A stretch of DNA of 64,000 nt from Aquamicrobium sp. (GCF_023954335.1 NZ_JAMLIE010000007.1:1-64000); one strand, 5' to 3'. Positions 17,797-27,294 are shown, counted from the stretch's first letter. The notes: a model not told the origin generated them from the sequence alone. Numbers and translations are program-made.

Positions 17797-18073
17797 CTGC
17801 CGCTCTTCTGGATTGCCCCGTGTTGCCCGGAGCCTTGAAATTTATGCATGAAACGGCTTCACGATTGCCGCGCATTCCACGCAGACACGCGAATCATCAT
17901 GGGTTTCGAGTTATCTACAGCCATGCAATTCAGGCGCGTAAAGCCGAATCCCGGCCCCACGCGCCTCGCGTCCGAACCCTACATAGAGCCGAACGGCGGC
18001 TTATGCAAGAGCGTTGATGGAAGAAGACGCCGGCTGCAATCGTCGGGAAGAGAAGTGGCGTCGGAAAGAGGAG

Positions 18074-18149
<76 letters not shown>

Positions 18150-18171
18150 GCACCGTTGGCGTGGGGCCTTC

Positions 18172-18483
18172 CTATTTCTTCTTTTGGCGCGGCGCAAGAG
18201 CGCATTCGCGGTTCAGCCCGGTGCCGGGCGCATTTTCGAACACGCAGCGCCGCTCCGGCGGCGTGCCGCAAATGCGCGCCAGCTCGCGAAAGCCGACGCA
18301 GCGCCCGTCGGGACCGCGATAGCCCGGCCCGCCGCGGCAGCCGCAGCCCCGGCAGGCGGGGCGCTCGGGACAGGACGCGCCGACGGACGAATCGTCCGTC
18401 GCCCGCACCTGTGCCGCCGCCGTTCCCGGCAGCGGCACAGCGAGCATCGCGGCAACCAGCATTCGCCCCCAAAGCCTGCCCAT
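18172..18483 (-). CDS. Secreted Cys-rich protein of unknown function
   Basis: A 103-residue predicted exported protein. An N-terminal signal peptide (MGRLWGRMLVAAMLAVPLPG, then TAAA before QV) suggests cleavage near residue 25. The mature part holds eight cysteines, including a CRGCGC cluster, and ends in a basic KKK tail, so a disulfide-rich or metal-binding periplasmic fold is possible. I do not recognise a family. It lies between tuf (with its terminator at 18517-18542) and tRNA-Trp on the same strand, so it would need its own promoter or read-through. Confidence 0.65.
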   Translation of the reverse strand: MGRLWGRMLVAAMLAVPLPGTAAAQVRATDDSSVGASCPERPACRGCGCRGGPGYRGPDGRCVGFRELARICGTPPERRCVFENAPGTGLNRECALAPRQKKK

Positions 18484-18516
18484 TCCCCATCATGGCCGAT
18501 AAGCGGGCAAATGCAA

Positions 18517-18542
18517 AACGGGCGGCCGATGGGCCGCCCGTT
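18517..18542 (-). terminator. Intrinsic terminator of tuf
   Basis: A perfect 11-bp stem, AACGGGCGGCC / GGCCGCCCGTT, with a 4-base loop, followed on the minus strand by TTTTGCATTT. It lies 25 bases beyond the tuf stop. A second small hairpin (AAAGAGC/GCTCTTT, 18550-18566) directly abuts the stop codon. Confidence 0.82.
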
Positions 18543-18566
18543 CCGTTCGAAAGAGCCTTGCTCTTT

Positions 18567-19742
<1,176 letters not shown>

Positions 19743-19853
19743 CTGAATTCCCTTTGGCGCGTTGGATGCTTTGCATGCGGATGGCGCGCGCTTAGCGACT
19801 GGCGCCGTAAAAGACAAGCCTTTTGTCGCCCCGGGGGCGGAAAGGCGGCGGGC

Positions 19854-20642
19854 TCAGGAGGCCGATTGCGGCAGGATGAAAGGCACGTCCGTCGCCGGCA
19901 GCACGCCGACTTTCAGGCGGCATTCGAACACGCGGTGGAAGAGGTCGTCCGTGAAAACGTCCACGGGAGTGCCCGTGGCGGCCACCCTGCCCCGGCTCAT
20001 CACCGTCACCTTGTCGGCGAACATCGACGTCAGGTTGAGGTCGTGCAGGATCGCCACCACGCCGCCGCCGCGCGCGGCGAAATCCTGCGCGATCTTCATG
20101 ATGACGAGCTGGTGCTTGATGTCGAGGCTCGACACCGGCTCGTCGAGGAACAGCCAGCGCGGCTCGCCGTCGAGCACCGGCGCCCAGACCTGGCACAGCA
20201 CGCGCGCGAGCTGGACGCGCTGCTGCTCGCCGCCGGAAAGCTCCTGATAGAAGCGGCCGGCGAAGCCTTCGAGGTCGACCCGCGCCAGCGCGCGCTCCGG
20301 CAGCCGCTCAGCCTCCCCGGCCAGCGCGCCGGAGCGGCCGCCGACGATGCCGAGTCGCACGATCTCGCGCACGGTGAAGGGAAAGGACAGCGAGGTCGCC
20401 TGCGGCAGGACGGCGCGCAAGGCAGCCGCCTGCCACGGCTTCAACTCGCGCATGTCGCGGCTGTTCAGCCGGATGGTGCCGGTCGACTTGAGGTCGCCCG
20501 AGAGTGCTTTCAGGAAGGTGGTCTTGCCGGAACCGTTGGGGCCGACGATGGCCGTCACCTCGCCCGGCTCCGCGACGAAATCGATGTCGTGCAGGATGCG
20601 CTTGGCACCGAGCGATACCGAAACCTTCTCCGCCTCGATCAT
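19854..20642 (-). CDS. hmuV: Haem ABC transporter ATP-binding protein
   Basis: Cytoplasmic ATPase of the HmuTUV haem importer, 262 residues. Walker A GPNGSGKT is at 34-41, the Q-loop LPQAT follows, the signature LSGGEQQRV is near residue 135, Walker B is WLFLDEPVSSLD and the H-loop is ILHDL. It belongs to the FecE/BtuD-like class. It lies 12 bp after hmuU, which supplies the membrane channel. Confidence 0.94.
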   Translation of the reverse strand: MIEAEKVSVSLGAKRILHDIDFVAEPGEVTAIVGPNGSGKTTFLKALSGDLKSTGTIRLNSRDMRELKPWQAAALRAVLPQATSLSFPFTVREIVRLGIVGGRSGALAGEAERLPERALARVDLEGFAGRFYQELSGGEQQRVQLARVLCQVWAPVLDGEPRWLFLDEPVSSLDIKHQLVIMKIAQDFAARGGGVVAILHDLNLTSMFADKVTVMSRGRVAATGTPVDVFTDDLFHRVFECRLKVGVLPATDVPFILPQSAS

Positions 20643-20654
20643 CGTCCGCTCCCC

Positions 20655-21752
20655 TTACAGATCTAGGATGCCGCGCCGGCGCAGCAATATCCACAGGAAG
20701 AAGGGCGCGCCGACGGCGGCGGTGACGATGCCGATGGGGAGTTCCGCCGGGGCGACGATGGTGCGGCTGACCGCGTCGGCGAGAAGAAGCAGCGATGCGC
20801 CGAGGAGCGCCGAGGCGGGCAGAAGATAGCGGTGGTCCGGCCCGATCAGCAGGCGCAGGAGGTGCGGCACGACGATGCCGACGAAGCCGATGCCGCCCGA
20901 GACCGCGACCGACGCGCCGGTGGCGGCGGCGACCGAGACGATGGCGACGTTCTTGAACCGCTGGACCGGGATGCCGAGATGGTGGGCCGTCGCTTCTCCC
21001 AGCGCCATGGCGTTGAGCGAGCGCGCCATGAACGGGGCCGCGACCAGCGCCGCGAGGATGATCGGCCCGGCGGCGGCGATCTTCGACCATGTCGCGCCGG
21101 CCAGCGAGCCCAGCCCCCAGAAGGTCAGGTCGCGAAGCTGGCGGTCGTCGGCGATGTAGACGAGGACGCCGGAGAACGCCCCGGCCATCGCGCCGAGTGC
21201 GATGCCGGCGAGCAGCATGGTGGCGATGGAGGTGCGGCCGTGCCGGGTGGCGACGCGATAGAGCACCAGCGTCGTGCCGAGGCCGCCGAGAAAGGCAGCG
21301 AACGGCAGGGCATAGATGCCGAGAAGCGCCATCAGGGGCGCGAGTACGGTCGATCCGAGCACGATGACGATGATGGCGCCCAGCCCCGCGCCGGCGGAGA
21401 CGCCGACGATGCCCGGGTCGGCGAGCGGATTGCGGAACAGGCCCTGCATGACCGCGCCCGAGACGGCGAGCGCCGCCCCGATCAGGATGCCGAGGACGAC
21501 GCGCGGCAGGCGGATGTCATAGACGATGATGCGGTCGCGGGCGGAAAGCGCGGACTCGTCGGGCGAGAACCAGCCGGCGAGAACGTCCCACGCCGAGGCA
21601 TCCGACGCACCGGTGGTCAGGCTGAACAGCGAAACGACGACCAGGGCGAGCGCGAGGACGCCGATAGCCGTGCGTGCGCGTGCCGAACGGTCACCGTCGA
21701 GGACGGGACCGTCCATGCGTTGCGCGCCGATCATCCGCAGCAGCATCTGCAT
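20655..21752 (-). CDS. hmuU: Haem ABC transporter permease
   Basis: Inner-membrane permease of the BtuC/FecCD family, 365 residues with about ten transmembrane segments. Family hallmarks include DIRLPRVVLGILIGAALAVSGAVMQ and the cytoplasmic coupling helix region GIGFVGIVVPHLLRLLIGPDH. It works with HmuT and HmuV, which flank it at spacings of 8 and 12 bp. The first ~25 residues are poorly conserved and the exact start may be slightly downstream. Confidence 0.94.
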   Translation of the reverse strand: MQMLLRMIGAQRMDGPVLDGDRSARARTAIGVLALALVVVSLFSLTTGASDASAWDVLAGWFSPDESALSARDRIIVYDIRLPRVVLGILIGAALAVSGAVMQGLFRNPLADPGIVGVSAGAGLGAIIVIVLGSTVLAPLMALLGIYALPFAAFLGGLGTTLVLYRVATRHGRTSIATMLLAGIALGAMAGAFSGVLVYIADDRQLRDLTFWGLGSLAGATWSKIAAAGPIILAALVAAPFMARSLNAMALGEATAHHLGIPVQRFKNVAIVSVAAATGASVAVSGGIGFVGIVVPHLLRLLIGPDHRYLLPASALLGASLLLLADAVSRTIVAPAELPIGIVTAAVGAPFFLWILLRRRGILDL

Positions 21753-21760
21753 CGCCGCAC

Positions 21761-22657
21761 TCAGTGCGCGCCGATGGCGTCGCCATAGAGCGCGCCGGCG
21801 AGTTCGCGCGCGGCCGCTGCGGTGCGGGGACCGAAGCCGAGCAGGAACGCGCCGTCCATGCGCACGACCTTCTTGTTGGCGGCGGCGGGCGTCGCCGCGA
21901 TCGCCGGATGGGCGAGAAGCTCGCCGGCCTGCGTCTGGTGGTCGCCGCCGCGATCCATGACGAGGATCACGTCGGGCGCGGCCTCGATCAGGGCCTCGTC
22001 GGAAAGCTGCTTGTAGCCGGAATAGCCGGTGACGGCGTTGACGCCGCCGGCCATGCCGATGATGCCGTCGGCGGCCGTGCCGGTGCCGGAGGCGAGCACG
22101 CGCCCGCCTTGCAGCGACAGCACGAACAGCACCTTCTTGCGGTCCTTGACGTCGGCGGTCAGCGCCCGGGCGGCGTCGATGTCGGCCGAGACTTCAGCCG
22201 CCAGCTTTTCCGCCCTGTCCGCGACGCCGAGCACGTCGCCGACGATCCCGATCTTCTGGACGATGCCCTCGCGGTCGAAGCGGTCCGGCACGGTAACGAG
22301 CGGAACGGAGGCCTTGCCGAGAACCTCGAGCGTTTCAGGCGGGCCGCTCCCCTCGAGCAGGATGATCACGCTCGGGTTGATCGACAGCACGCCTTCGGGC
22401 GACAGCGCCCGCATATAGCCGATGTCGGGCAATTCGTTGGCTTCCGCCGGGAAAACGCTCGTCGAGTCGCGGGCGACCAGATGCTCCTCCTCGCCCAGCG
22501 CATAGACGATTTCCGTCAGCGAGCCGCCGACCGAGACCACGCGCGAGGTGTCGTAGCCCTCGTCCCCGGCCCATGCGGCGCCGAGAAGCGAAAGGCCCGC
22601 GAACCCGGCCGCCGCCAGACCCGATGCGGCCGCGCGCAGCCATTTGCTGGAAGTCAT
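21761..22657 (-). CDS. hmuT: Haem ABC transporter substrate-binding protein
   Basis: Periplasmic haem-binding protein of the class III (TroA/BtuF-like) fold, 298 residues from the ATG at 22657. A signal peptide (SSKWLRAAASGLAAAGFAGL region) is cleaved after about residue 30. Two lobes are joined by a long helix; the N-lobe shows SVGGSLTEIVYALGEEEHLV. An upstream in-frame ATG at 22681 would add eight residues but lies only 2 bases past the hmuP stop. It is part of hmuPTUV. Confidence 0.92.
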   Translation of the reverse strand: MTSSKWLRAAASGLAAAGFAGLSLLGAAWAGDEGYDTSRVVSVGGSLTEIVYALGEEEHLVARDSTSVFPAEANELPDIGYMRALSPEGVLSINPSVIILLEGSGPPETLEVLGKASVPLVTVPDRFDREGIVQKIGIVGDVLGVADRAEKLAAEVSADIDAARALTADVKDRKKVLFVLSLQGGRVLASGTGTAADGIIGMAGGVNAVTGYSGYKQLSDEALIEAAPDVILVMDRGGDHQTQAGELLAHPAIAATPAAANKKVVRMDGAFLLGFGPRTAAAARELAGALYGDAIGAH

Positions 22658-22683
22658 GGTCTTTCCCGACGTCTCTGGCACTT

Positions 22684-22899
22684 CTACTTGTTCAGGATCA
22701 GCTTGCCCTGACGCGTGATCTTGAGCCGGTACATCGATCCCGAATGCTCAATACCAATCTCGTGGGTGCCGCGGAAGAGCGATTCGCTCGTCACCACCCG
22801 CACGGTGCGCTCCTGGGGGCGCGGCGTGTACTCGCGCACCGCATCGGTGGGCGAGGAGCGGCGGAAGGACGCATGGGAGAAGGGAGTGTAGCTGTTCAC
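22684..22899 (-). CDS. hmuP: Haem uptake regulator HmuP (HemP family)
   Basis: A 71-residue HemP/HmuP protein; in rhizobia HmuP is needed for expression of haem-uptake genes. The conserved core is VTSESLFRGTHEIGIEHSG followed by YRLKITRQGKLILNK at the C-terminus. I chose the GTG at 22897-22899 because AAAGGAA lies 9 bases upstream and it gives a family-like length; the frame is open further up. It leads hmuPTUV. No hmuS lies between hmuP and hmuT, unlike in Sinorhizobium. Confidence 0.9.
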   Translation of the reverse strand: MNSYTPFSHASFRRSSPTDAVREYTPRPQERTVRVVTSESLFRGTHEIGIEHSGSMYRLKITRQGKLILNK

Positions 22900-23263
22900 A
22901 GTACCGTTCCTTTCGTTGTCCGGTCGTGCATGCCTTGGTGGTGCTAGAATGGCTGGCTGGAGGCCCGTCCAATTTCTTGACACTAATTATCAGGTTTAAG
23001 CGGAAGCGCAATACCGGAGTCGATCGGACAACATTTGTTTTCGACGGATGCGACAATGGCGGCGCCCCTGCCCGCGCGCCGGAACGGCCATCATCCGGGC
23101 GCGCGATGCGGGCCACGGTTATCGTTTACAAAGCGCGCGGCCGGACATAAGAGAGCTTTCGATAAACCTGTGAGAAATACTCTACTATTCGACCCGGCCG
23201 GCAGAGGGCCGGACAGGGTGTCGCCCGCGGCGGCGCAAAATCGACGGACCGGAGGCAAGGACC
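22900..23263. other. Divergent control region, haem locus
   Basis: This 364-bp gene-free stretch separates hmuP (minus) from the secreted four-Cys gene (plus). It holds the iron box at 22978-22992 and a T/A-rich segment. Nearer the plus-strand gene lies a CCGG-rich hairpin (around 23198-23216), followed by its ribosome-binding site. No third gene was seen. Confidence 0.6.
22978..22992 (-). promoter_or_regulatory. Candidate RirA iron box upstream of hmuP
   Basis: TGATAATTAGTGTCA on the minus strand fits TGA-N9-TCA, the iron-responsive operator of rhizobial RirA. It overlaps a plausible -10 element (TAATTA) with TTGCGC 16 bases upstream, so bound repressor would block RNA polymerase. It sits about 80 bases upstream of the hmuP start. 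The pattern is seen in sequence; the regulator is inferred. Confidence 0.6.
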
Positions 23264-23710
23264 ATGCTTCAGACATTCTCCCGCCAGCTTCTTCTCGGCA
23301 CCGGCATCGCGGCCGCGGCCATCGCGCCCTTCGGCGTGCATGCGCAGGAGGCGGCGCAGGACGCCGTCCTCACAGTCGAGCTGAACGCGCTCCAGCCGAG
23401 CGACCGCGGCTGCCGCTTCACCTTCATCGCCACCAACGGGCTCGGCAGCGAGTTGACCAAGGCCGCGTTCGAGCTCGTCCTGTTCGACACCGAAGGCAAG
23501 GTCAGCCGGCTGACCGTGGTCGATTTCAAGGACCTGCCGCAGGGCAAGACCAAGGTGCGCCAGTTCGACTTCTCCGGCATCGACTGCACCAAGGTCGGCC
23601 GCGTCCTCATCAACGACAGCACCGAATGTGCCGGGCCCGCCATCGAGCCGAAGGCCTGCATCGAGCAACTGAAGCCGCAGACCCGCACGCAGGTCGTGTT
23701 CGGCGTCTAG
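23264..23710 (+). CDS. Periplasmic four-Cys protein beside hmuQ
   Basis: A 148-residue protein with a signal peptide (MLQTFSRQLLLGTGIAAAAI, then APFGVHA before QEA). The mature domain reads like a small beta-sandwich and has four cysteines (RGCRF, IDCTK, TECAG, KACIE), enough for two disulfides. I do not recognise a characterised family. It is followed after 45 bp by hmuQ in the same direction and lies divergent from hmuPTUV, so a role in iron or haem acquisition is a context-based inference. The ATG is preceded by GGAGGCAAGG. Confidence 0.8.
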   Translation: MLQTFSRQLLLGTGIAAAAIAPFGVHAQEAAQDAVLTVELNALQPSDRGCRFTFIATNGLGSELTKAAFELVLFDTEGKVSRLTVVDFKDLPQGKTKVRQFDFSGIDCTKVGRVLINDSTECAGPAIEPKACIEQLKPQTRTQVVFGV

Positions 23711-23755
23711 ATCACCGTCAACACTCCCTATCGAACGCATGAAAGGAAGACCGCC

Positions 23756-24073
23756 ATGTTCATAGCCATGAACCGCTTCAAGGTGAAAAACGGCTCGGAA
23801 GAGGAATTCGAGGCCATCTGGAAGGGGCGCGATTCGAAGCTGCCCGAAATGAAGGGGTTCCGCGAGTTCCAGCTCCTGCGCGGCCCGGTCAACGAGGACG
23901 AGGGCTACACCCTCTTCGCCTCGCACACCGTCTGGGAGACCAAGGACGATTTCGAGGCGTGGACGAAGTCGCAGAATTTTCGCGATGCGCACAGGAACGC
24001 CGGCGGCGGCCGCGCGGTCACCTATATGGGCCATCCCCAGTTCGAGGGCTTTTCGGTGGTGCAGGGGGCGTAA
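23756..24073 (+). CDS. hmuQ: IsdG-type haem oxygenase (HmuQ/BhuQ-like)
   Basis: Predicted haem-degrading monooxygenase of the antibiotic-biosynthesis-monooxygenase fold, 105 residues. It would open imported haem in the cytoplasm to release iron. The IsdG catalytic triad (Asn7-Trp67-His77 in IsdG) is matched by Asn6, Trp69 and His79. Rhizobial HmuQ and Brucella BhuQ are the named homologues. It is preceded by AAAGGAAGA and followed by a strong terminator. Being next to hmuPTUV, it probably takes the part of the missing hmuS. Confidence 0.85.
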   Translation: MFIAMNRFKVKNGSEEEFEAIWKGRDSKLPEMKGFREFQLLRGPVNEDEGYTLFASHTVWETKDDFEAWTKSQNFRDAHRNAGGGRAVTYMGHPQFEGFSVVQGA

Positions 24074-24098
24074 GCCTTTCCGCCATCTTCCCGCGTCG

Positions 24099-24130
24099 AG
24101 GCCCGGCATCCGCCGGGCCTTTGCTTTTTC
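24099..24130 (+). terminator. Intrinsic terminator of hmuQ
   Basis: A 9-bp stem, AGGCCCGGC / GCCGGGCCT, with a 4-base loop, followed by TTTGCTTTTT. It ends the plus-strand unit and overlaps the stop codon of convergent tgt. Confidence 0.88.
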
Positions 24131-25259
24131 AGAGTGCGGGAATGTCTCCCCTCGCCCAGCCTTCCGTTATCGCGGCGGCGCGCTCAGTGAAGCGGCCGGC
24201 CTCGATGGCGGCGCGGATGTCGGCCATCAGGCTCTGGTAATAGGCGAGGTTGTTCCAGGTCAGCAGCATCGCGCCCAGCGCCTCGCCGGAGCGGACGAGG
24301 TGGTGGAGATAGGCGCGCGAATAATCACGGGCTGCCGGGCAGTCGCTTTCAGCGTCGAGCGGGCGCGGGTCGTCGGCGTGGCGGGCGTTGCGCAGATTGA
24401 CCTTGCCGCGCCGGGTGAAGGCGAGGCCGTGGCGGCCGGCGCGCGTCGGCATCACGCAGTCGAACATGTCGATGCCGCGCGCGACCGACTTCAGGATGTC
24501 GTCGGGCGTGCCGACGCCCATCAGGTAGCGTGGCTTGTCCTCGGGCAGTACGGGGCACGTCGCCTCCAGCATGGCGAGCATCACCGCCTGCGGCTCGCCG
24601 ACGGCCAGCCCGCCGACGGCGTAGCCCTTCAAATCCATCGCCGTCAGCGCCTCGGCCGAGCGTCGGCGCAAGGCGGCATCGTCGCCGCCCTGGACGATGC
24701 CGAACATCGCCTTGCCCGGCTGGTCGCCGAAGGCGGCCTTGCAGCGCTCGGCCCAGCGCAGCGACAGCTCCATCGCCCGCTCGATCTCCTTCGGCTTCGC
24801 CGGCAGCGCCACGCATTCGTCGAGCTGCATCTGGATGTCGGAATTAAGCAGACCCTGGATCTCGATCGAGCGTTCCGGCGTCATCTCGTATTTCGCGCCG
24901 TCGATATGCGAGCGGAAGGTGACGCCGCTCTCGTTCAGCTTGCGCAGCTGCGCCAGCGACATCACTTGGAAGCCGCCGGAATCGGTGAGGATCGGCCACG
25001 GCCAGCGGGCGAAGTCGTGCAGGCCCCCGAGCCGCGCCACGCGCTCCGCCCCGGGGCGCAGCATCAGGTGGTAGGTGTTGCCGAGGATGATGTCGGCGCC
25101 GGCCTCGCGCACCTGGTCCATATACATGGCCTTGACCGTGCCGCCGGTGCCGACCGGCATGAAGGCCGGCGTGCGGATCGTGCCGCGCGGCATCGAGACC
25201 TCGCCACGCCTTGCATCGCCATCGGTGGCGAGGATGCGGAAGGAGAACGTCTCGCTCAT
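24129..25259 (-). CDS. tgt: tRNA-guanine transglycosylase
   Basis: Exchanges guanine-34 for preQ1 in GUN-anticodon tRNAs, the committed step to queuosine. It has 376 residues, the normal length; the catalytic nucleophile is Asp267 in FDCVMPTRAGRHG, and the substrate loop GGLAVGEP is intact. The zinc site is degenerate: the usual CxCxxC...H is Ser305, Cys307, Ala310 and Asn336, so at most one ligand remains. The start ATG overlaps the queA stop by 4 bases, so the two are translationally coupled. Confidence 0.96.
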   Translation of the reverse strand: MSETFSFRILATDGDARRGEVSMPRGTIRTPAFMPVGTGGTVKAMYMDQVREAGADIILGNTYHLMLRPGAERVARLGGLHDFARWPWPILTDSGGFQVMSLAQLRKLNESGVTFRSHIDGAKYEMTPERSIEIQGLLNSDIQMQLDECVALPAKPKEIERAMELSLRWAERCKAAFGDQPGKAMFGIVQGGDDAALRRRSAEALTAMDLKGYAVGGLAVGEPQAVMLAMLEATCPVLPEDKPRYLMGVGTPDDILKSVARGIDMFDCVMPTRAGRHGLAFTRRGKVNLRNARHADDPRPLDAESDCPAARDYSRAYLHHLVRSGEALGAMLLTWNNLAYYQSLMADIRAAIEAGRFTERAAAITEGWARGDIPAL

Positions 25260-26332
25260 GCCTCGCTCCGGTAAAGCAGGCTGGCGTCGCCGTAGGAATA
25301 GAAGCGGTAGCCGCCGGCAATCGCATGGGCATAGGCCGCGCGCATCGTCTCCAGCCCGCAAAAGGCCGACACCAGCATGAACAGCGTCGAGCGCGGCAGG
25401 TGGAAATTGGTCATCAGCATGTCGGCGGTGCGGAAGCGGTAGCCCGGCGTGATGAAGATCTCGGTCGCGCCCGACCATGCATGCAACGTCCCGTCCTCGC
25501 CGGCGGCGCTTTCCATCAATCGAAGCGAGGTGGTACCGACAGAGACGATGCGCCCGCCCCGCGCCTTGACCGCGTTGAGCGCGGCGGCGGTCGCGGCCGG
25601 CACATGGCCGATCTCGGCATGCATGCGGTGATCGTCCGTGTCGTCGGCCTTGACCGGCAGGAAGGTGCCGGCGCCGACATGCAGCGTCACGAAATGGCGC
25701 TCGATGCCGGCGGCGTCGAGCGCGGCGAACAGCTCCGGCGTGAAGTGGAGGCCTGCGGTGGGCGCGGCGACCGCGCCCTCGTCGCGGGCATAGATCGTCT
25801 GGTAGTCGGTCAGGTCGCGCGCGTCCTCCGCGCGCTTTGCGGCGATATAGGGCGGCAGCGGCACATGGCCGACCGCATGCAGCGCCTCGTCGAGCGCTGG
25901 CCCGGCGAGGTCGAAGGCGAACGTCACCTCGCCCGCCTCGCCCTTCTCGACCACGGTGGCGTCGAGCGAGCCGGCGAGGCAGGCATTGCCGGCACCGCCG
26001 AACTGGACGCGGTCGCCTTCGGCAAGGCGCTTGGCCGGGCGCACGAACGCCTTCCAGCGGTCGGCACCGATCCGCATGTGCAGCGTGGCGTCGACCTGCG
26101 CCACAGCGTCGCCGCGCTGGCGCAGGCCGGTCAGCTGGGCGGGAATGACCCTGGTGTCGTTGAAGACGAGCGCGTCGCCGGGGTTGAGCAGGCCGGGAAG
26201 ATCGCGCACCACGCGGTCCTCAAGCGCTTCTCCCGGCCTGACGAGAAGCAGCCTTGCCGCGTCGCGCGGTTCGGCCGGGCGCAGCGCGATCCGGTCCTCC
26301 GGCAGGTCGAAATCGAACAGGTCGACGCGCAT
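25256..26332 (-). CDS. queA: S-adenosylmethionine:tRNA ribosyltransferase-isomerase
   Basis: Transfers and isomerises the ribosyl group of SAM onto preQ1-tRNA to form epoxyqueuosine. It has 358 residues: LFDFDLPEDRIALRPAEPRD at the N-terminus, FNDTRVIPAQLTG, GLHFTPELF, VTLHVGAGTFLPVK and the C-terminal TNFHLPRSTLFMLVSAF block, all in family order. The start chosen is MRVDLFDF at 26332; the frame stays open upstream without similarity. It overlaps tgt by 4 bases and the upstream permease by 1 base. Confidence 0.97.
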   Translation of the reverse strand: MRVDLFDFDLPEDRIALRPAEPRDAARLLLVRPGEALEDRVVRDLPGLLNPGDALVFNDTRVIPAQLTGLRQRGDAVAQVDATLHMRIGADRWKAFVRPAKRLAEGDRVQFGGAGNACLAGSLDATVVEKGEAGEVTFAFDLAGPALDEALHAVGHVPLPPYIAAKRAEDARDLTDYQTIYARDEGAVAAPTAGLHFTPELFAALDAAGIERHFVTLHVGAGTFLPVKADDTDDHRMHAEIGHVPAATAAALNAVKARGGRIVSVGTTSLRLMESAAGEDGTLHAWSGATEIFITPGYRFRTADMLMTNFHLPRSTLFMLVSAFCGLETMRAAYAHAIAGGYRFYSYGDASLLYRSEA

Positions 26333-26781
26333 CAGGAAAACCGGATCAGCAACGCGCCGACGAGCAGCAGGACCGCGCCGGTGACGCGGCCGAGCGTGAT
26401 CTCGCGCACCGCCATCCCCAGGAAGCCGATCCTGTCGAGCAGCATGCCGGCCATGAGCTGGCCTGCGACGACGAAGGCCATGGTCGCGGCCGCGCCGACG
26501 CGCGGGATCAGGATGATGTTGCTGGTGACGAACGCGGCGCCCAACGCGCCTCCGACGACGAACAGCCACGGCGCGGGCGCGCGCCAGTTGAGGGAAACGC
26601 CCTGGAACTGCGTGACGGTGGCTGTGACGACGGCGAGGATGATCGCGCCGGAAAGGAAGGAGGCCGCCGCGGCGGCCACCGGCAGGCCGAGCCCCCTGCT
26701 CAGCTCGGCATTGATCGGGGCCTGCGTGGCGACGCACGCGCCGGCGAGAATGCCGAGCAACGGCCAGAACAGCCCCGCCAT
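26332..26781 (-). CDS. DMT-family permease, YdcZ/DUF606 type
   Basis: A 149-residue inner-membrane protein with five hydrophobic segments, matching the half-length DUF606 branch of the drug/metabolite transporter superfamily. Recognisable stretches include LGILAGACVATQAPINAELSRGL and AAATMAFVVAGQLMAGMLLD. The substrate is unknown. Its stop codon overlaps the queA start by one base. That may reflect transport linked to queuine/preQ1, but I have no direct evidence for that. Confidence 0.85.
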   Translation of the reverse strand: MAGLFWPLLGILAGACVATQAPINAELSRGLGLPVAAAAASFLSGAIILAVVTATVTQFQGVSLNWRAPAPWLFVVGGALGAAFVTSNIILIPRVGAAATMAFVVAGQLMAGMLLDRIGFLGMAVREITLGRVTGAVLLLVGALLIRFS

Positions 26782-26803
26782 CGTCGCCCCTCGCCCCGGC
26801 CCG

Positions 26804-27277
26804 TCAGACGTCGGCGGCGACGCGCATGGTGACGATCGAGTCGGGATCGCGCACCGGCTCGCCGCGCTTGATCTTGTCGATGTTCTCCATGCCCTCGACG
26901 ACCTGGCCCCAGACCGAATACTGCCGGTTCAGCCACGGCGAGTCCTCGAAGCAGATGAAGAACTGCGAGTTGGCGGAGTTCGGGTTCTGCGAGCGCGCCA
27001 TCGAGCAGGTGCCGCGCACATGGCTCATGTTGGAGAACTCGGCCTTCAGGTCCGGCTTGTCGGAGCCGCCCATGCCGGTGCCCGTCGGGTCGCCGGTCTG
27101 GGCCATGAAGCCGTCGATGACACGGTGGAAGACGATGCCGTCATAGAAGTTCTCGCGCGCCAGTTCCTTGATGCGCGCGACATGGCCGGGGGCGAGATCG
27201 GGCAGAAGCTCGATCACCACCCTGCCCTTGGTGGTCTCCATGATGACGGTGTTCTCGGGGTCCTTGATCTCGGCCAT
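26804..27277 (-). CDS. ppiB: Cytoplasmic cyclophilin-type peptidyl-prolyl isomerase
   Basis: Catalyses proline cis-trans isomerisation. It has 157 residues from ATG 27277 (MAEIKDPENTVIMETTKGRV). Catalytic cyclophilin signatures are present: FHRVIDGFMAQTGDPTGTG, then SMARSQNPNSANSQFFIC and NRQYSVWGQVVEGM. No signal peptide is seen, so it is cytoplasmic. A TTG seven codons upstream also keeps the frame, but it would overlap the preceding gene's stop. It is paired with an exported paralogue immediately upstream. Confidence 0.93.
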   Translation of the reverse strand: MAEIKDPENTVIMETTKGRVVIELLPDLAPGHVARIKELARENFYDGIVFHRVIDGFMAQTGDPTGTGMGGSDKPDLKAEFSNMSHVRGTCSMARSQNPNSANSQFFICFEDSPWLNRQYSVWGQVVEGMENIDKIKRGEPVRDPDSIVTMRVAADV

Positions 27278-27294
27278 GTCTGTTTCCTTTTGTC

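Noticed and set aside
23264..23710. Tat-exported protein
   Set aside because: The N-terminus (FSRQLLLG) lacks the twin arginine, so a Sec signal is the safer reading.
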